Assembly: GCF_020524285.1 (NCBI RefSeq)
Contig: NZ_JAIVKX010000010.1
Span: 124,001 to 188,000, forward strand
DNA: 64,000 nt
DNA from: Alloyangia pacifica
GTDB taxonomy: Bacteria > Pseudomonadota > Alphaproteobacteria > Rhodobacterales > Rhodobacteraceae
Reading direction: 5' to 3'
The first letter of the stretch is position 1, and every line of letters begins with the position of its first letter. Position numbers and translations under genes: made by a program. Below are positions 18,507 through 27,195 of the stretch, in pieces. The notes below the pieces were generated by a model, which worked only from the letters and a program-made list of their open reading frames with translations, was not told the origin of the DNA and made no database searches.

Positions 18507-19079
18507 ATGTTTTACAAGGACGAACGGTTGGCGCTGTTCATTGACGGGTCTAACCTGTACGCAGCCGCCAAAGCCCTCGGCTTCGACATCGACTACAAGC
18601 TGCTCAGACAAGAATTCGTGCGTCGCGGCAAGATGGTGCGCGCATTCTATTACACCGCACTCCTCGAAAACGACGAATACTCGCCGATCCGCCCGCTGGT
18701 GGACTGGCTGCACTACAACGGCTTCACCATGGTGACCAAGCCCGCGAAGGAATACACCGACGCGCAGGGCCGCCGTAAAGTGAAGGGAAACATGGACATC
18801 GAGCTGACTGTCGATGCCATGGAACTGGCGCCGCGCGTCGATCACATCGTGCTGTTCTCTGGGGATGGAGACTTCCGGCCGCTGATCGAGAGCCTACAGC
18901 GTCAGGGTGTGCGCGTTTCGGTCGTCTCGACGATCCGCAGCCAGCCGCCGATGATCGCGGACGAGCTGCGCCGCCAGGCCGACAACTTCATCGAGCTCGA
19001 CGAGCTGCGCGAAGTGATCGGCCGCCCTCCGCGTGAGCAGCAGGCGGAGCGCAACTTCGAGGTTGCCAACGGGAACTGA
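18507..19079 (+). CDS. NYN-domain (LabA/DUF88-type) protein
   Basis: 190-aa PIN-like/NYN nuclease-family protein. Acidic active-site residues are seen in LFIDGSNLY near the start and in VLFSGDGDFRPLIESLQ, with the D in GNMDIELTVDAMEL between them. Such proteins are likely metal-dependent RNases, but the bacterial targets are mostly unknown. The ATG at 18507 has GAAAGGA at 18494-18500; a TTG one codon earlier is less likely. It is divergent from folK, with the YqaA gene downstream by 54 bp. Confidence 0.85.
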   Translation: MFYKDERLALFIDGSNLYAAAKALGFDIDYKLLRQEFVRRGKMVRAFYYTALLENDEYSPIRPLVDWLHYNGFTMVTKPAKEYTDAQGRRKVKGNMDIELTVDAMELAPRVDHIVLFSGDGDFRPLIESLQRQGVRVSVVSTIRSQPPMIADELRRQADNFIELDELREVIGRPPREQQAERNFEVANGN

Positions 19080-19133
19080 GCCCTTGGCGAAGCCAAAGGT
19101 CGGCGGAGTTTATGGGGATGAGGTCCGCCGCCC

Positions 19134-19574
19134 ATGCTGACTGAGGCTGCCAGTTACGGCGGCCTCTTCGTCGCGGCCTTCGGGGCCGCGACAATCCTGC
19201 CGTTTCAATCCGAACTCATCTTCGTCGGGTTACAACTCGGCTCAAACCTGCCGATCTGGGCGCTGGTGGTCGTGGCGAGCGTCGGCAACACGCTCGGCTC
19301 GGTGGTCAACTACGCGCTCGGCGCCGGTCTCGAGCACTTCCGCCACCGCCGTTGGTTTCCCGTCACCGAGGCGCAGCTCGACCGCGCGCAGCGCTGGTAC
19401 GCGAAATGGGGCATCTGGTCGCTGCTGTTGAGCTGGGCGCCGCTGGGCGACGGGTTCACCGTGGTCGCAGGGATCATGCGCACGCCGCTCTGGCTCTTCG
19501 TGCTGCTCGTCGCGCTGGCCAAGACCGGGCGCTACATCATCCTCGCCTGGCTGACCGCGGCGACGCTGGGCTGA
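19134..19574 (+). CDS. YqaA-family (DedA-like) membrane protein
   Basis: 146-aa inner-membrane protein with three to four helices. YGGLFVAAFGAATILPFQSE at the start and GSVVNYALGAGLEHFR match the YqaA/VTT group. DedA relatives act in membrane lipid or undecaprenyl-phosphate transport, but YqaA itself is uncharacterised. It lies 54 bp after the NYN gene on the same strand, so the two may be co-transcribed. Confidence 0.82.
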   Translation: MLTEAASYGGLFVAAFGAATILPFQSELIFVGLQLGSNLPIWALVVVASVGNTLGSVVNYALGAGLEHFRHRRWFPVTEAQLDRAQRWYAKWGIWSLLLSWAPLGDGFTVVAGIMRTPLWLFVLLVALAKTGRYIILAWLTAATLG

Positions 19575-19677
19575 GGAGATACGGGGATCGGATACGCCGG
19601 GCTGAAGACAAGCGCGCCCGCCCCTCTGGACCCGCGCTCGCAGAGCCACTAGGTCTGGGACAACAGGAGACGCACCG

Positions 19678-20640
19678 GTGACCCAAGCCATGACCAAAGC
19701 CCCTCTCACCCTCTATCTCGCCGCGCCGCGCGGGTTCTGCGCCGGTGTCGACCGGGCAATCAAGATCGTCGAGATGGCGCTCGAGAAATGGGGCGCGCCG
19801 GTCTACGTGCGGCACGAGATCGTGCACAACAAGTTCGTCGTCGACGGGCTGCGCGACAAGGGAGCGGTCTTCGTCGAGGAGCTGGAGGAGTGCCCGCTCG
19901 ATCGGCCGGTGATCTTCTCGGCGCATGGCGTGCCCAAGGCGGTGCCCGCCGAGGCGGCGCGGCGCGAGATGGTCTACGTCGATGCGACCTGTCCGCTGGT
20001 GTCGAAGGTGCATATCGAGGCTGCCCGCCACCACGAGAACGGGCTGCAGATGATCATGATCGGCCACGAGGGCCATCCCGAGACGATCGGCACCATGGGC
20101 CAGCTCCCCGAGGGCGAGGTGCTGCTGGTCGAGACCGTCGCCGACGTCGCCGAGGTCGAGGTGCGCGATCCCGACAAGCTTGCCTTCGTAACCCAGACCA
20201 CGCTCTCGGTCGATGACACGGTGGATATCGTCGCGGCGCTGCGCGCGCGCTTCCCGGCCATCGTCGGCCCGCACAAGGAAGACATCTGCTACGCCACGAC
20301 CAACCGCCAGGAGGCGGTGAAGGCCATCGCTCCCGATTGCGACGCGCTGCTGGTGGTGGGGGCGCCGAATTCCTCGAACTCCAAGCGGCTGGTCGAGGTG
20401 GCGCGCAAGGCGGGCTGCTCCTACGCCCAGCTGGTGCAGCGCGCCGAGGACATCGACTGGCGCGCGCTCGAGGGCATCCGCGCGGTCGGCGTGACCGCCG
20501 GCGCCTCGGCGCCCGAGGTGCTGATCGACGAGGTCGTGGCGGCCTTCGGAGACCGCTTCGAGATGACCGTCGAGAAGGTCGAGACCGCGCAGGAAAACGT
20601 CGAGTTCAAGGTGCCGCGCGTGCTGCGCGTGCCCGCGTGA
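19678..20640 (+). CDS. ispH: 4-hydroxy-3-methylbut-2-enyl diphosphate reductase
   Basis: [4Fe-4S] enzyme (320 aa) catalysing the last step of the MEP isoprenoid pathway, giving IPP and DMAPP. Cluster cysteines are recognised in [25 protein letters not shown] and the later GAPNSSNS region context. Other hallmarks are [13 protein letters not shown] and [17 protein letters not shown] at 19678 has AGGAG 8 nt upstream and is preferred over the ATG four codons later. The stop overlaps the start of the ACT-domain gene (GTGA). Confidence 0.96.
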   Translation: MTQAMTKAPLTLYLAAPRGFCAGVDRAIKIVEMALEKWGAPVYVRHEIVHNKFVVDGLRDKGAVFVEELEECPLDRPVIFSAHGVPKAVPAEAARREMVYVDATCPLVSKVHIEAARHHENGLQMIMIGHEGHPETIGTMGQLPEGEVLLVETVADVAEVEVRDPDKLAFVTQTTLSVDDTVDIVAALRARFPAIVGPHKEDICYATTNRQEAVKAIAPDCDALLVVGAPNSSNSKRLVEVARKAGCSYAQLVQRAEDIDWRALEGIRAVGVTAGASAPEVLIDEVVAAFGDRFEMTVEKVETAQENVEFKVPRVLRVPA

Positions 20641-21029
20641 GCCTTCCCAGGCTCTCGCTCGCCCTGCTGCCGCAGGAGCACGCCATAGTGCAGCTGCCCG
20701 CGGATGTCGCCTTTCCGGACTGGACCGGCGACGAGGGCTGCGTCAGCCTCACCCGTGCGCCGGACGAGCTGTCGGTGGTTTGCCCCGCCGCCGCCGTGCC
20801 CGAGGGCACCGAGGCGAGCTTTGGCTGGCGCGCCTTCCGGGTCGATACGCTGGCGGGGCTCGACGAGCCGGGGGTTGTGCTGGCGGCGGTGAAGCCGCTC
20901 TCCGAGGCGGGGCTGGGCGTCTTCGTGATCTCGACCTTCCTGCGCGACTATCTTCTGGTGAACGGCGCGCGGCTCGATGCGGCGCGGGAGCTGCTGGAGG
21001 CGGAGGGGCACCAGATCACCCCCGTCTGA
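20637..21029 (+). CDS. ACT domain-containing (CASTOR-type) protein
   Basis: 130 aa. It contains [17 protein letters not shown]-like and [15 protein letters not shown] segments typical of the CASTOR/ACT_7 amino-acid-sensing fold, with two ACT halves. The function is presumably small-ligand binding; no catalytic residues are seen. The GTG start overlaps the ispH stop by 4 bases (GTGA), giving translational coupling, although a biochemical link with isoprenoid synthesis is unknown. The upstream open frame inside ispH is read-through. Confidence 0.8.
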   Translation: MSLPRLSLALLPQEHAIVQLPADVAFPDWTGDEGCVSLTRAPDELSVVCPAAAVPEGTEASFGWRAFRVDTLAGLDEPGVVLAAVKPLSEAGLGVFVISTFLRDYLLVNGARLDAARELLEAEGHQITPV

Positions 21030-21111
21030 CAGCCGATCCGAGCGCGTCTCCGTTGACAGGGGCGAGGCGATCGGAAACCTTGCGGCCCAAACACGTGCCG
21101 AAGGAGAGACC

Positions 21112-21147
21112 ATGCCCCGCCCAACCCCTTCGCGGAGCCGCGCATGA
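21112..21147 (+). CDS. possible 11-codon leader ORF coupled to the DUF3429 gene
   Basis: ATG with a strong AAGGAGAG about 6 nt upstream encodes MPRPTPSRSRA and ends in a TGA that overlaps the next ATG as ATGA. The downstream gene has no comparable ribosome-binding site of its own, so it may depend on translation of this leader. It is too short for homology. The alternative is a frame disruption of a longer N-terminus. Confidence 0.5.
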   Translation: MPRPTPSRSRA

Positions 21148-21596
21148 GCTCCGTGCCCCGCGCCCCGCTGATCCTCGCGCTCGCCGGCCTGCTGCCCTTC
21201 CTGTGGTCGGTGGCGACCCATTTCAACGGCGCGCTCTACGACTGGTCGCTCGCCAATCTCGGCAGCCGTTTCGTCGCGCCCTACCTGCAGCTCTCCTACG
21301 GCACGGTGATCCTCGGCTTCATGTCCGGCGTGCTCTGGGGCTTTGCCACCAAGGCCGGCGGGGCCAAGGCCGCGACGGCATACTTGCTGTCGGTGCTGCC
21401 CGCGCTCTGGGCCTTCTTCATGGTCGGCGGCGGGCCGGTGGCGGCGGCGACGAACCTCGTCTTCGGCTTCCTCGGCCTGCTGCTGCTCGACGCTTTCTTC
21501 CAGCTCTGGGGGCTGACCCCGCGCTGGTGGCTGGCGCTGCGCGTGCCGCTGACCGCCGCCGTGGTCGCCTGCCTGTCGGTCGAGGCCTTCCTGTGA
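21144..21596 (+). CDS. DUF3429 domain-containing membrane protein
   Basis: 150 aa with about five hydrophobic helices. The opening PRAPLILALAGLLPFLWSV, the conserved YGTVILGFMSGVLWGF, and FFQLWGLTPRWWLALRVPLT fit DUF3429. No function is known. It starts at an ATG overlapping the stop of the short leader ORF. It is followed by rnhA after 111 bp. Confidence 0.8.
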   Translation: MSSVPRAPLILALAGLLPFLWSVATHFNGALYDWSLANLGSRFVAPYLQLSYGTVILGFMSGVLWGFATKAGGAKAATAYLLSVLPALWAFFMVGGGPVAAATNLVFGFLGLLLLDAFFQLWGLTPRWWLALRVPLTAAVVACLSVEAFL

Positions 21597-21707
21597 GGGG
21601 CGCGGGCCGGACGGCCGTCCGCGGCAGGGGGAGCGCCACTTCGCTGTCCCGCGGCGCGGGAACCGGGCTTGACGGCACCTCCGCGCCATGGCTTAGCGTG
21701 CGCGCTT

Positions 21708-22160
21708 ATGGCTGACCTTTATGCATATACCGACGGAGCCTGCTCCGGAAATCCCGGCCCGGGGGGCTGGGGCGTTCTCATGCGCGCGATGGAGGGCGAG
21801 ACCGTCGCCAAGGAGCGCGAACTCAGCGGCGGCGAGGCGGAGACCACCAACAACCGCATGGAGCTGATGGCGGCGATCAGCGCGCTCGAGGCGCTGTCGC
21901 GCCCGTCGCGGATCACCGTCGTCACCGACAGCGCCTACGTGAAGAACGGCGTCACCGGCTGGATCCACGGCTGGAAGCGCAACGGCTGGAAGACCGCCGC
22001 CAAGAAACCGGTGAAGAACGCCGAGCTGTGGCAGCGGCTCGACGAGGCGCAGAAGCGCCACGACGTCACCTGGGAATGGGTCAAGGGCCACGCTGGCCAC
22101 CCGGAGAACGAGCGCGCCGACGAGTTGGCGCGGGCGGGCATGGCCCCGTTCAAGGGCTGA
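21708..22160 (+). CDS. rnhA: ribonuclease HI
   Basis: 150-aa enzyme that cleaves RNA in RNA:DNA hybrids (primer and R-loop removal). Catalytic acidic residues are in [26 protein letters not shown] (Glu) and TDSAYVKNG, with the last Asp in [12 protein letters not shown]. The basic protrusion [18 protein letters not shown] is present. Start ATG 21708 gives [11 protein letters not shown], the family-typical N-terminus; the longer frame upstream is not. It is followed at once by the TRIC-family gene. Confidence 0.97.
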   Translation: MADLYAYTDGACSGNPGPGGWGVLMRAMEGETVAKERELSGGEAETTNNRMELMAAISALEALSRPSRITVVTDSAYVKNGVTGWIHGWKRNGWKTAAKKPVKNAELWQRLDEAQKRHDVTWEWVKGHAGHPENERADELARAGMAPFKG

Positions 22161-22164
22161 GGCG

Positions 22165-22788
22165 GTGAGCCCGCTCGTCCTTCTCGACTACGCCTCCGTC
22201 CTGATCTTTGCGCTGACCGGGGCGCTGGTCGCCAGCCGGGCGCAGCTCGACGTGGTGGGTTTTGCCTTCCTCGCCTGCCTGACCGCGGTCGGTGGCGGCA
22301 CGACCCGCGATCTGCTGCTCGACCGCCACCCGGTGTTCTGGATTGCGCAGCCGACCTATCTTGCCATCGCCTGCGCCGCCGCGCTGCTGGTCTTCTTCAC
22401 CGCGCACCGGCTGGAGAGCCGGGCCAAGGCGATCCTCTGGCTCGACGCCGCGGCGCTGTCGGTGGCCGTGGCCGCGGGCAGCAGCATCGCTCAGGCCGAG
22501 GGCGCGGCCTGGGGGGTGATCCTGGTGATGGGGGTGATGACCGGCTGTCTCGGGGGGCTGATGCGCGATGTGGTCGCCAACGAGGTGCCGCTGCTGCTGA
22601 AACAGGGCGAACCCTACGCCACCTGCGCGCTCTGCGGCGCGCTCGCGCTGCTGGTGGCCGGCTGGCTCGGCCTGCCGCCCTTCTCCGCCGCGCTGGTCTG
22701 CGCCGGGGTGACCTTTGCCCTGCGCGCCTCGGCCCTGGCCTTCGGCTGGGGCATCCCGGTCTACAAGTCGCGCCCGCCGCGGGCCTGA
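22165..22788 (+). CDS. trimeric intracellular cation (TRIC) channel family / UPF0126 protein
   Basis: 207-aa inner-membrane protein with seven helices formed from two UPF0126 repeats. Repeat signatures are GGGTTRDLLLDRHPVFWI and GCLGGLMRDVVANEVPLLL. Bacterial TRIC homologues form potassium-permeable trimeric channels; physiological function in bacteria is poorly known. The GTG start lies 4 bp after rnhA, suggesting coupling. Downstream is a space containing two inverted repeat copies. Confidence 0.85.
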   Translation: MSPLVLLDYASVLIFALTGALVASRAQLDVVGFAFLACLTAVGGGTTRDLLLDRHPVFWIAQPTYLAIACAAALLVFFTAHRLESRAKAILWLDAAALSVAVAAGSSIAQAEGAAWGVILVMGVMTGCLGGLMRDVVANEVPLLLKQGEPYATCALCGALALLVAGWLGLPPFSAALVCAGVTFALRASALAFGWGIPVYKSRPPRA

Positions 22789-22798
22789 AGGCCGCCCC

Positions 22799-22850
22799 TC
22801 TTCTTCTCTTTCCAAATACGCCGGGGAGCGCGAGGGGCAGCGCCCCTCGC
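22799..22850 (-). repeat. composite dispersed repeat, copy C (divergent)
   Basis: On the minus strand a GAGGGGCGCTGCCCCTC hairpin is followed by CCCCGGCGTATTTGGAAAGA and GAAGAAG. It is the same layout as the other copies, with a more divergent core. Confidence 0.5.
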
Positions 22851-22861
22851 TTTTGAAGTGA

Positions 22862-22928
22862 GGGCAGGGGCGCTGCCCCTCTTGCCGCTGCGCGGCAATT
22901 CACCCCGGGATATTTTCGCCTAGAAGAA
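22862..22928 (+). repeat. composite dispersed repeat, copy D
   Basis: GGGCAGGGGCGCTGCCCCT, then CGCTGCGCG, then the core CCCCGGGATATTTTCGCCTA ending AGAAGAA. It faces copy C, and together they fill the convergent space between the TRIC and aminotransferase genes. Confidence 0.65.
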
Positions 22929-22942
22929 CGGGCGGTTGCGGC

Positions 22943-24121
22943 TCACTGCAGGTCGGCGAAGGCCTTCTGCAGCCGCGTGCCGGCTTCTTCGATGATGGCG
23001 CGGGGCGCGGCGAGATTGACCCGCATGAAGGTCTCGCCGCCGGTGCCGAAGGAGGGGCCGGGGCTGACGGCGATCTTGGCGATGTCGCGCACCCGGGCGT
23101 TGGCCTCGTCGAAGCTCATGCCGGTGCCCGAGAAATCCACCCAGGCAAGGTAGGTTGCCTGCAGCGGGATCGAGCGCAGCCCGGGGATGGCGTTGACCAT
23201 CTCGTCGAAGATCGCGCGGTTGCCCTGCAGGTGGGCGATCTGCGCGTCCACCCATTCCGCGCCCTCGGGCGAGTAGGCGGCGGCGGTCATGATCAGTCCC
23301 AGCGCATTGGGCTTGCTGTCCAGCGCGGTCAGCCGGTCCTCCATCTGCTTGCGCAGCCCGGCATCGCTGATGGTCAGCGCGCCGACCCGCTGGCCCGCGA
23401 TGTTGAAGGTCTTGGACGCGGCGGTCAGGGTGATCAGGCGCTCCTCGCTCTCGGGGGCGGCGATCGCCATGGGCACGAAGGTCTCGCCCGGGTAGACCAG
23501 ATCGTGGTGCACCTCGTCCGACAGCAGCATCAGGCCGTTGCGCTTGGCGAACGCGGCGACGGCGCGCAGTTCCTCGGCGGTCCAGACCCGGCCCGAGGGG
23601 TTCTGCGGCGAGCACCAGATCAGCATGGTCTCCTTGCCGGTGAGCCGCGATTGCGCGTCCTCGAGGTCGAGCTCGTAGCGGTCGCCGTCGCGCTTCAGCG
23701 GGCATTCGGTGACCACGCGGCCGGCGCGGCGGATCTTCGCGGCGAACTCGTGGTAGACCGGCGAGAAGATCGCCACGTTGTCGCCCGGCGCGGTGTAGAC
23801 GTCGAGGCACATGGCCACGCCGTTGCCCAGCCCGTGCACCGGCACGATCCACTCCTGCTCGATGTGCCAGTCATGGCGTTCCTTCATCCACCATTGCACC
23901 GCGCTCGTGTAGAGGCCCATGGCCGAGAAATAGCCGAAGATCCCGAGATCGACCTGCGCCTGCAGCGCGTCGCGCACGCAGGGCGCGGTGGGGTAGTCGG
24001 AATCGGCGGTCCACATCGCCAGACCGTCTTCCTGCGGCACGCCGAACAGTTTCTCCATGAGGTCCCACTTGGCCGAGCCGGTGCCGCGGCGGTCGATCGG
24101 TTGGTCGAAGAGGTCTTTCAT
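22943..24121 (-). CDS. PatB/MalY-type aminotransferase class I/II (C-S lyase)
   Basis: 392-aa PLP enzyme. PatB/MalY features are the N-terminal RRGTGSAKWDLMEKLFGV, MWTADSDYPTAPCVRDAL, WCSPQNPSGRVW, and the PLP lysine in TLTAASKTFNIAGQ. Relatives cleave cystathionine or other cysteine S-conjugates to a thiol, pyruvate and ammonia. In marine roseobacters this could serve methionine synthesis or release of organosulfur volatiles; the sequence does not decide. It is a single gene on the minus strand with composite repeats behind it. Confidence 0.88.
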   Translation of the reverse strand: MKDLFDQPIDRRGTGSAKWDLMEKLFGVPQEDGLAMWTADSDYPTAPCVRDALQAQVDLGIFGYFSAMGLYTSAVQWWMKERHDWHIEQEWIVPVHGLGNGVAMCLDVYTAPGDNVAIFSPVYHEFAAKIRRAGRVVTECPLKRDGDRYELDLEDAQSRLTGKETMLIWCSPQNPSGRVWTAEELRAVAAFAKRNGLMLLSDEVHHDLVYPGETFVPMAIAAPESEERLITLTAASKTFNIAGQRVGALTISDAGLRKQMEDRLTALDSKPNALGLIMTAAAYSPEGAEWVDAQIAHLQGNRAIFDEMVNAIPGLRSIPLQATYLAWVDFSGTGMSFDEANARVRDIAKIAVSPGPSFGTGGETFMRVNLAAPRAIIEEAGTRLQKAFADLQ

Positions 24122-24252
24122 GGTGTCACTGTCACTTTCTGCTCTGGAACTGCCGGAATGCTGCTGCGGACGCTAGCGGCTTGGCGCCCGAGCGCAAGGG
24201 CTGCAGCCGCGGACACCTTGCGCGCTCACGCGCATTTGCCTAAGTGAAGCGC

Positions 24253-24774
24253 ATGAAACGCCCCATCCTCATCCACCCCGATCCGCGGCTGAAGAAGCTC
24301 TGCGCGCCGGTGCCCGACCTGTCGGACGAGCTGCGCGTGCTGGCCGACGACATGCTCGAAACTATGTATGACGCGCCGGGCATCGGGCTGGCGGCGCCGC
24401 AGATCGGCGTGCTGGAGCGGCTGATCGTGCTCGACTGCGCCCGTCCCGACGACGGCGAGACGCCGCGCCCACTGGTGATGTTCAACCCGAAGGTCATCGC
24501 CAGCTCGGACGAGCGCAACGTCTACGAGGAAGGCTGCCTGTCGATCCCCGAGCAATACGCCGAGGTCGAGCGGCCGAAGATGGTCGAGGTCGAATGGCTC
24601 GACCGCGACGGCAAGCTGCACAAGGAAGAGTTCGACGGGCTCTGGGCGACCTGCGTTCAGCACGAGATCGACCACCTCGACGGCAAGCTCTTCATCGACT
24701 ACCTCAAGCCGCTCAAGCGCCAGATGATCACCCGCAAGATGGTCAAGCTGAAGCGCGAGAGGGCAAGGATTTGA
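24253..24774 (+). CDS. def: peptide deformylase (first of three def-like genes)
   Basis: 173-aa metalloenzyme removing the N-formyl group from nascent proteins. All three motifs are intact: GIGLAAPQ, EGCLSIP with the metal-ligand Cys, and QHEIDHLDG with the two metal His and catalytic Glu. It is a full-length type-I enzyme and the best candidate for the housekeeping deformylase. A GTG three codons earlier is an alternative start. The stop overlaps the TTG start of the next def gene. Confidence 0.96.
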   Translation: MKRPILIHPDPRLKKLCAPVPDLSDELRVLADDMLETMYDAPGIGLAAPQIGVLERLIVLDCARPDDGETPRPLVMFNPKVIASSDERNVYEEGCLSIPEQYAEVERPKMVEVEWLDRDGKLHKEEFDGLWATCVQHEIDHLDGKLFIDYLKPLKRQMITRKMVKLKRERARI

Positions 24775-25277
24775 GCCTGCTGCCGATCCTGCGCTGGCCC
24801 GACCCGCGGCTGTCGCAGGGTTGCGCCGAGGTGGGGTCTGCGGCGGAGGTGGCCGATCTGGTCACCGATCTCTTCGAGACCATGTACGACGCCCCCGGCC
24901 GCGGCCTCGCCGCGCCGCAGGTCGGCGCCATGGTCCGGGTCTTCGTGATGGATGCGGGCTGGAAGGACGGCGAGATGACGCCGCGCGCCTGCATCAACCC
25001 CGAGATCACCTGGGCCTCGGAAGAACGGGCGACCGGCGGCGAGGGGTGCCTCTCGATCCCCGGGGTCACCGCGCAGGTCGCGCGCCACGCGCGCATCCGC
25101 CTGGCCTATACCGACCTCGCCGGCGAGGTGCAGGAGGTCGAGCTCTCGGGCGCCGAGGCGATCGTCGCGCAGCACGAATATGATCATCTCGACGGGCTGG
25201 TGCATTTCGACCGGCTCGAGGCAGAGGCGCGCGCGGCGCTGATTGCCGACTACGAGGCGCTGGCGCAAGGAGCCTGA
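24771..25277 (+). CDS. def: peptide deformylase (second copy)
   Basis: 168 aa. Motif 1 is GRGLAAPQ (Arg in place of the usual Ile or Val), motif 2 EGCLSIP and motif 3 QHEYDHLDG, so metal and catalytic residues are kept and activity is likely. The TTG start at 24771 overlaps the previous stop (TTGA) and has purine-rich GAGAGGG upstream; the longer frame is read-through of def copy 1. It is followed 2 bp later by the third copy. Confidence 0.92.
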   Translation: MSLLPILRWPDPRLSQGCAEVGSAAEVADLVTDLFETMYDAPGRGLAAPQVGAMVRVFVMDAGWKDGEMTPRACINPEITWASEERATGGEGCLSIPGVTAQVARHARIRLAYTDLAGEVQEVELSGAEAIVAQHEYDHLDGLVHFDRLEAEARAALIADYEALAQGA

Positions 25278-25279
25278 CA

Positions 25280-25774
25280 ATGACCGCACGCCCCTGCATT
25301 CCCTGGCCGGACAAGCGGCTGCGCACGCCCGCAGGCCCGGTCGAGACCATCACCGACGAGATCCGCACGATCTGGGATGACATGATCGACACCATGGAGG
25401 CGATGCCCGGTGTCGGCCTTGCGGCGCCGCAGATCGGCGTGATGCTGCGGCTTGCCGTGGTCGATGCCTCGGAGGAGCGCGGCAAGGCGATCCGCATGGC
25501 CAACCCCGAGATCCTGCACGCTTCGGTGAAGATGAACACCCATGACGAGGCCAGCCCGAACCTGCCTGGCGTCTGGGCGAAGATCGAGCGCCCGCGCGGC
25601 GTGACGGTGCGCTTTATCAACGCCGAGGGAGAGATGCAGGAGCAGGACTTCGTCGGGCTCTGGGCAACCTCGGTGCAGCACCAGGTCGATCACCTGAACG
25701 GCAAGATGTACTTCGACCATCTCGGCAAGGTGAAGCGCGACATGCTGATCCGCCGCTCGAAGAAGCGCGGCTGA
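25280..25774 (+). CDS. peptide deformylase-like protein lacking catalytic residues
   Basis: 164 aa. Motif 1 is intact (GVGLAAPQIGV), but motif 2 reads EASPNLP instead of EGCLSIP, so the metal-ligand Cys is replaced by Ser. Motif 3 reads QHQVDHLNG instead of HEIDH, so the catalytic Glu is Gln. The fold and length are preserved and the frame is open, so it is not a decayed pseudogene. It is likely inactive as a deformylase or has changed chemistry. It lies directly between active def copies and fmt, suggesting a role linked to formyl-methionine processing. Confidence 0.85.
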   Translation: MTARPCIPWPDKRLRTPAGPVETITDEIRTIWDDMIDTMEAMPGVGLAAPQIGVMLRLAVVDASEERGKAIRMANPEILHASVKMNTHDEASPNLPGVWAKIERPRGVTVRFINAEGEMQEQDFVGLWATSVQHQVDHLNGKMYFDHLGKVKRDMLIRRSKKRG

Positions 25775-25810
25775 GGCCCGCCGTTGCCGGAAGCCGCGCT
25801 GGCGGCGCCG

Positions 25811-25900
25811 GCGGGATTTGCGTATTTGTCAAAGAGAAGAAGGGGCGGGCGCTTTCGGGCGGGCCGCGGCCTTGAGTGTTTGTGGAAAGAGGAAAGGGGC
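25811..25900 (+). repeat. divergent relatives of the dispersed repeat core
   Basis: Two segments, GCGTATTTGTCAAAGAGAAG (about 25820) and GTGTTTGTGGAAAGAGGAAA (about 25876), resemble the second type of repeat core seen in copy C. They lie in the 131-bp space between the third def-like gene and fmt. The second may double as the fmt ribosome-binding region. The match is weaker than in the other copies. Confidence 0.35.
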
Positions 25901-25905
25901 GGCGG

Positions 25906-26820
25906 ATGCGCGTGGTCTTCATGGGAACCCCGGAGTTTTCGGTGCCGGTGCTCGAGGCGCTGGTCGGGGCGGGGCACGAGATCGCCGCGGTCTACAGCCA
26001 GCCGCCGCGCCCCGCCGGGCGCGGCAAGAAGGACCGTCCCTCGCCGGTGCAGGCCCGCGCCGAGGCGCTGGGGCTGGAGGTGCGCCACCCGGTGAGCCTC
26101 AAGGGGGCCGAAGCGCAGGCCGAGTTCGCGGCTCTGAACGCCGATGTGGCCGTGGTGGTGGCCTACGGGCTGATCCTGCCGCAGGCGATCCTAGATGCGC
26201 CCGCGCGCGGCTGTCTCAACATCCACGCGTCCTTGCTGCCGCGCTGGCGCGGCGCCGCGCCGATCCACCGGGCGATTCTCTCGGGCGACCCGGAGACCGG
26301 CGTGTGCATCATGCAGATGGAGGCGGGGCTCGACACCGGGCCGGTGCTGCTGCGCGAGGCGACGCCGATCGGCGCCGAGGAGACCACCGGCGCCCTGCAT
26401 GACCGGCTGTCGGAGATGGGGGCGCGGCTGATCGTCACCGCGCTGGAGCGGTTGGACATTCTGGCCCCGGAACCGCAGCCAGAGGCCGGGGTCACCTACG
26501 CCCAGAAGATCGACAAGGCCGAGGCGGTGCTCGACTGGAGCCTTCCCGCCGAGGAGGTGTCGCGCAAGGTGCGGGGGCTGGCGCCCTTCCCGGGGGCCTG
26601 GACCATGGTCGGCGACCAGCGGATCAAGCTGCTGGGCGCGCGCGTGGTGCCGGGCGAGGGGGCACCGGGCGAGGCGCTTGACGACGGCTTCGTCATCGCC
26701 TGCGGCGCGGGCGCGGTGCAGGTGACGCGGGCGCAGCGCGCCGGCAAGGGGGCGCAGGACGTCGAGACCTTCCTGCGCGGGATGAAGGTTCCCGCCGGCA
26801 CGGTGCTGGGCGGGGCATAG
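25906..26820 (+). CDS. fmt: methionyl-tRNA formyltransferase
   Basis: 304-aa enzyme that formylates initiator Met-tRNA using 10-formyl-THF. The N-terminal domain has [19 protein letters not shown], the catalytic region [12 protein letters not shown] and [19 protein letters not shown], and a C-terminal OB-like domain begins at about residue 210. The start at MRVVFMG is canonical and has GAGGAAAGGGG upstream; the frame extends 10 codons earlier. It is clustered with def genes, as is common. Confidence 0.97.
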   Translation: MRVVFMGTPEFSVPVLEALVGAGHEIAAVYSQPPRPAGRGKKDRPSPVQARAEALGLEVRHPVSLKGAEAQAEFAALNADVAVVVAYGLILPQAILDAPARGCLNIHASLLPRWRGAAPIHRAILSGDPETGVCIMQMEAGLDTGPVLLREATPIGAEETTGALHDRLSEMGARLIVTALERLDILAPEPQPEAGVTYAQKIDKAEAVLDWSLPAEEVSRKVRGLAPFPGAWTMVGDQRIKLLGARVVPGEGAPGEALDDGFVIACGAGAVQVTRAQRAGKGAQDVETFLRGMKVPAGTVLGGA

Positions 26821-26834
26821 CGCAAGGAGGCGGA

Positions 26835-27071
26835 ATGGGCATTCTCTGGCTTCTGATCATCGGCGCGGCGGCGGGCTTTTTCGCAACGCGCTTCATGAAT
26901 GTGCAGACCGGCGTGGTGCAGACGGTGGCGCTCGGCATGGGCGGCGCGCTGATCGGCGGGCTGGTGCTGCGCGGGCTGATCGCGGTGACGGGCGCTCTGG
27001 CGGGTCTGGTCGGCGCGGTGCTGGGGGCGATGCTGCTGATCTGGATCCTGCAGCGGTTCGGCCCGCGCTGA
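26835..27071 (+). CDS. small glycine-rich membrane protein
   Basis: 78 aa with three hydrophobic segments: GILWLLIIGAAAGFFATRF, VALGMGGALIGGLVLRGLI and LVGAVLGAMLLIWILQRF. AAGGAGG 5-6 nt upstream of the ATG strongly supports translation. The arrangement resembles GlsB/YeaQ/YmgE-type (transglycosylase-associated) proteins, like the clearer member at 42702, but the match is weaker and the function is unknown. It lies 14 bp after fmt and is probably co-transcribed. Confidence 0.65.
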   Translation: MGILWLLIIGAAAGFFATRFMNVQTGVVQTVALGMGGALIGGLVLRGLIAVTGALAGLVGAVLGAMLLIWILQRFGPR

Positions 27072-27195
27072 TCCCGCCGACCCTTTGGCCCCCGTCTGTG
27101 CGCTCATGTCGGAGGGGCTGCGCGCGGGTGCCCGTTTGCTCCGGGGGGCGTCTCCCCTACCTGTTCTGGGAACGCAGACACAGGGAGCGCGCGAC

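Noticed and set aside
25280-25774. Third def gene as a pseudogene
   Set aside because: The frame is intact, motif 1 is kept and the spacing to its neighbours is tight, so it looks maintained despite lost catalytic residues.
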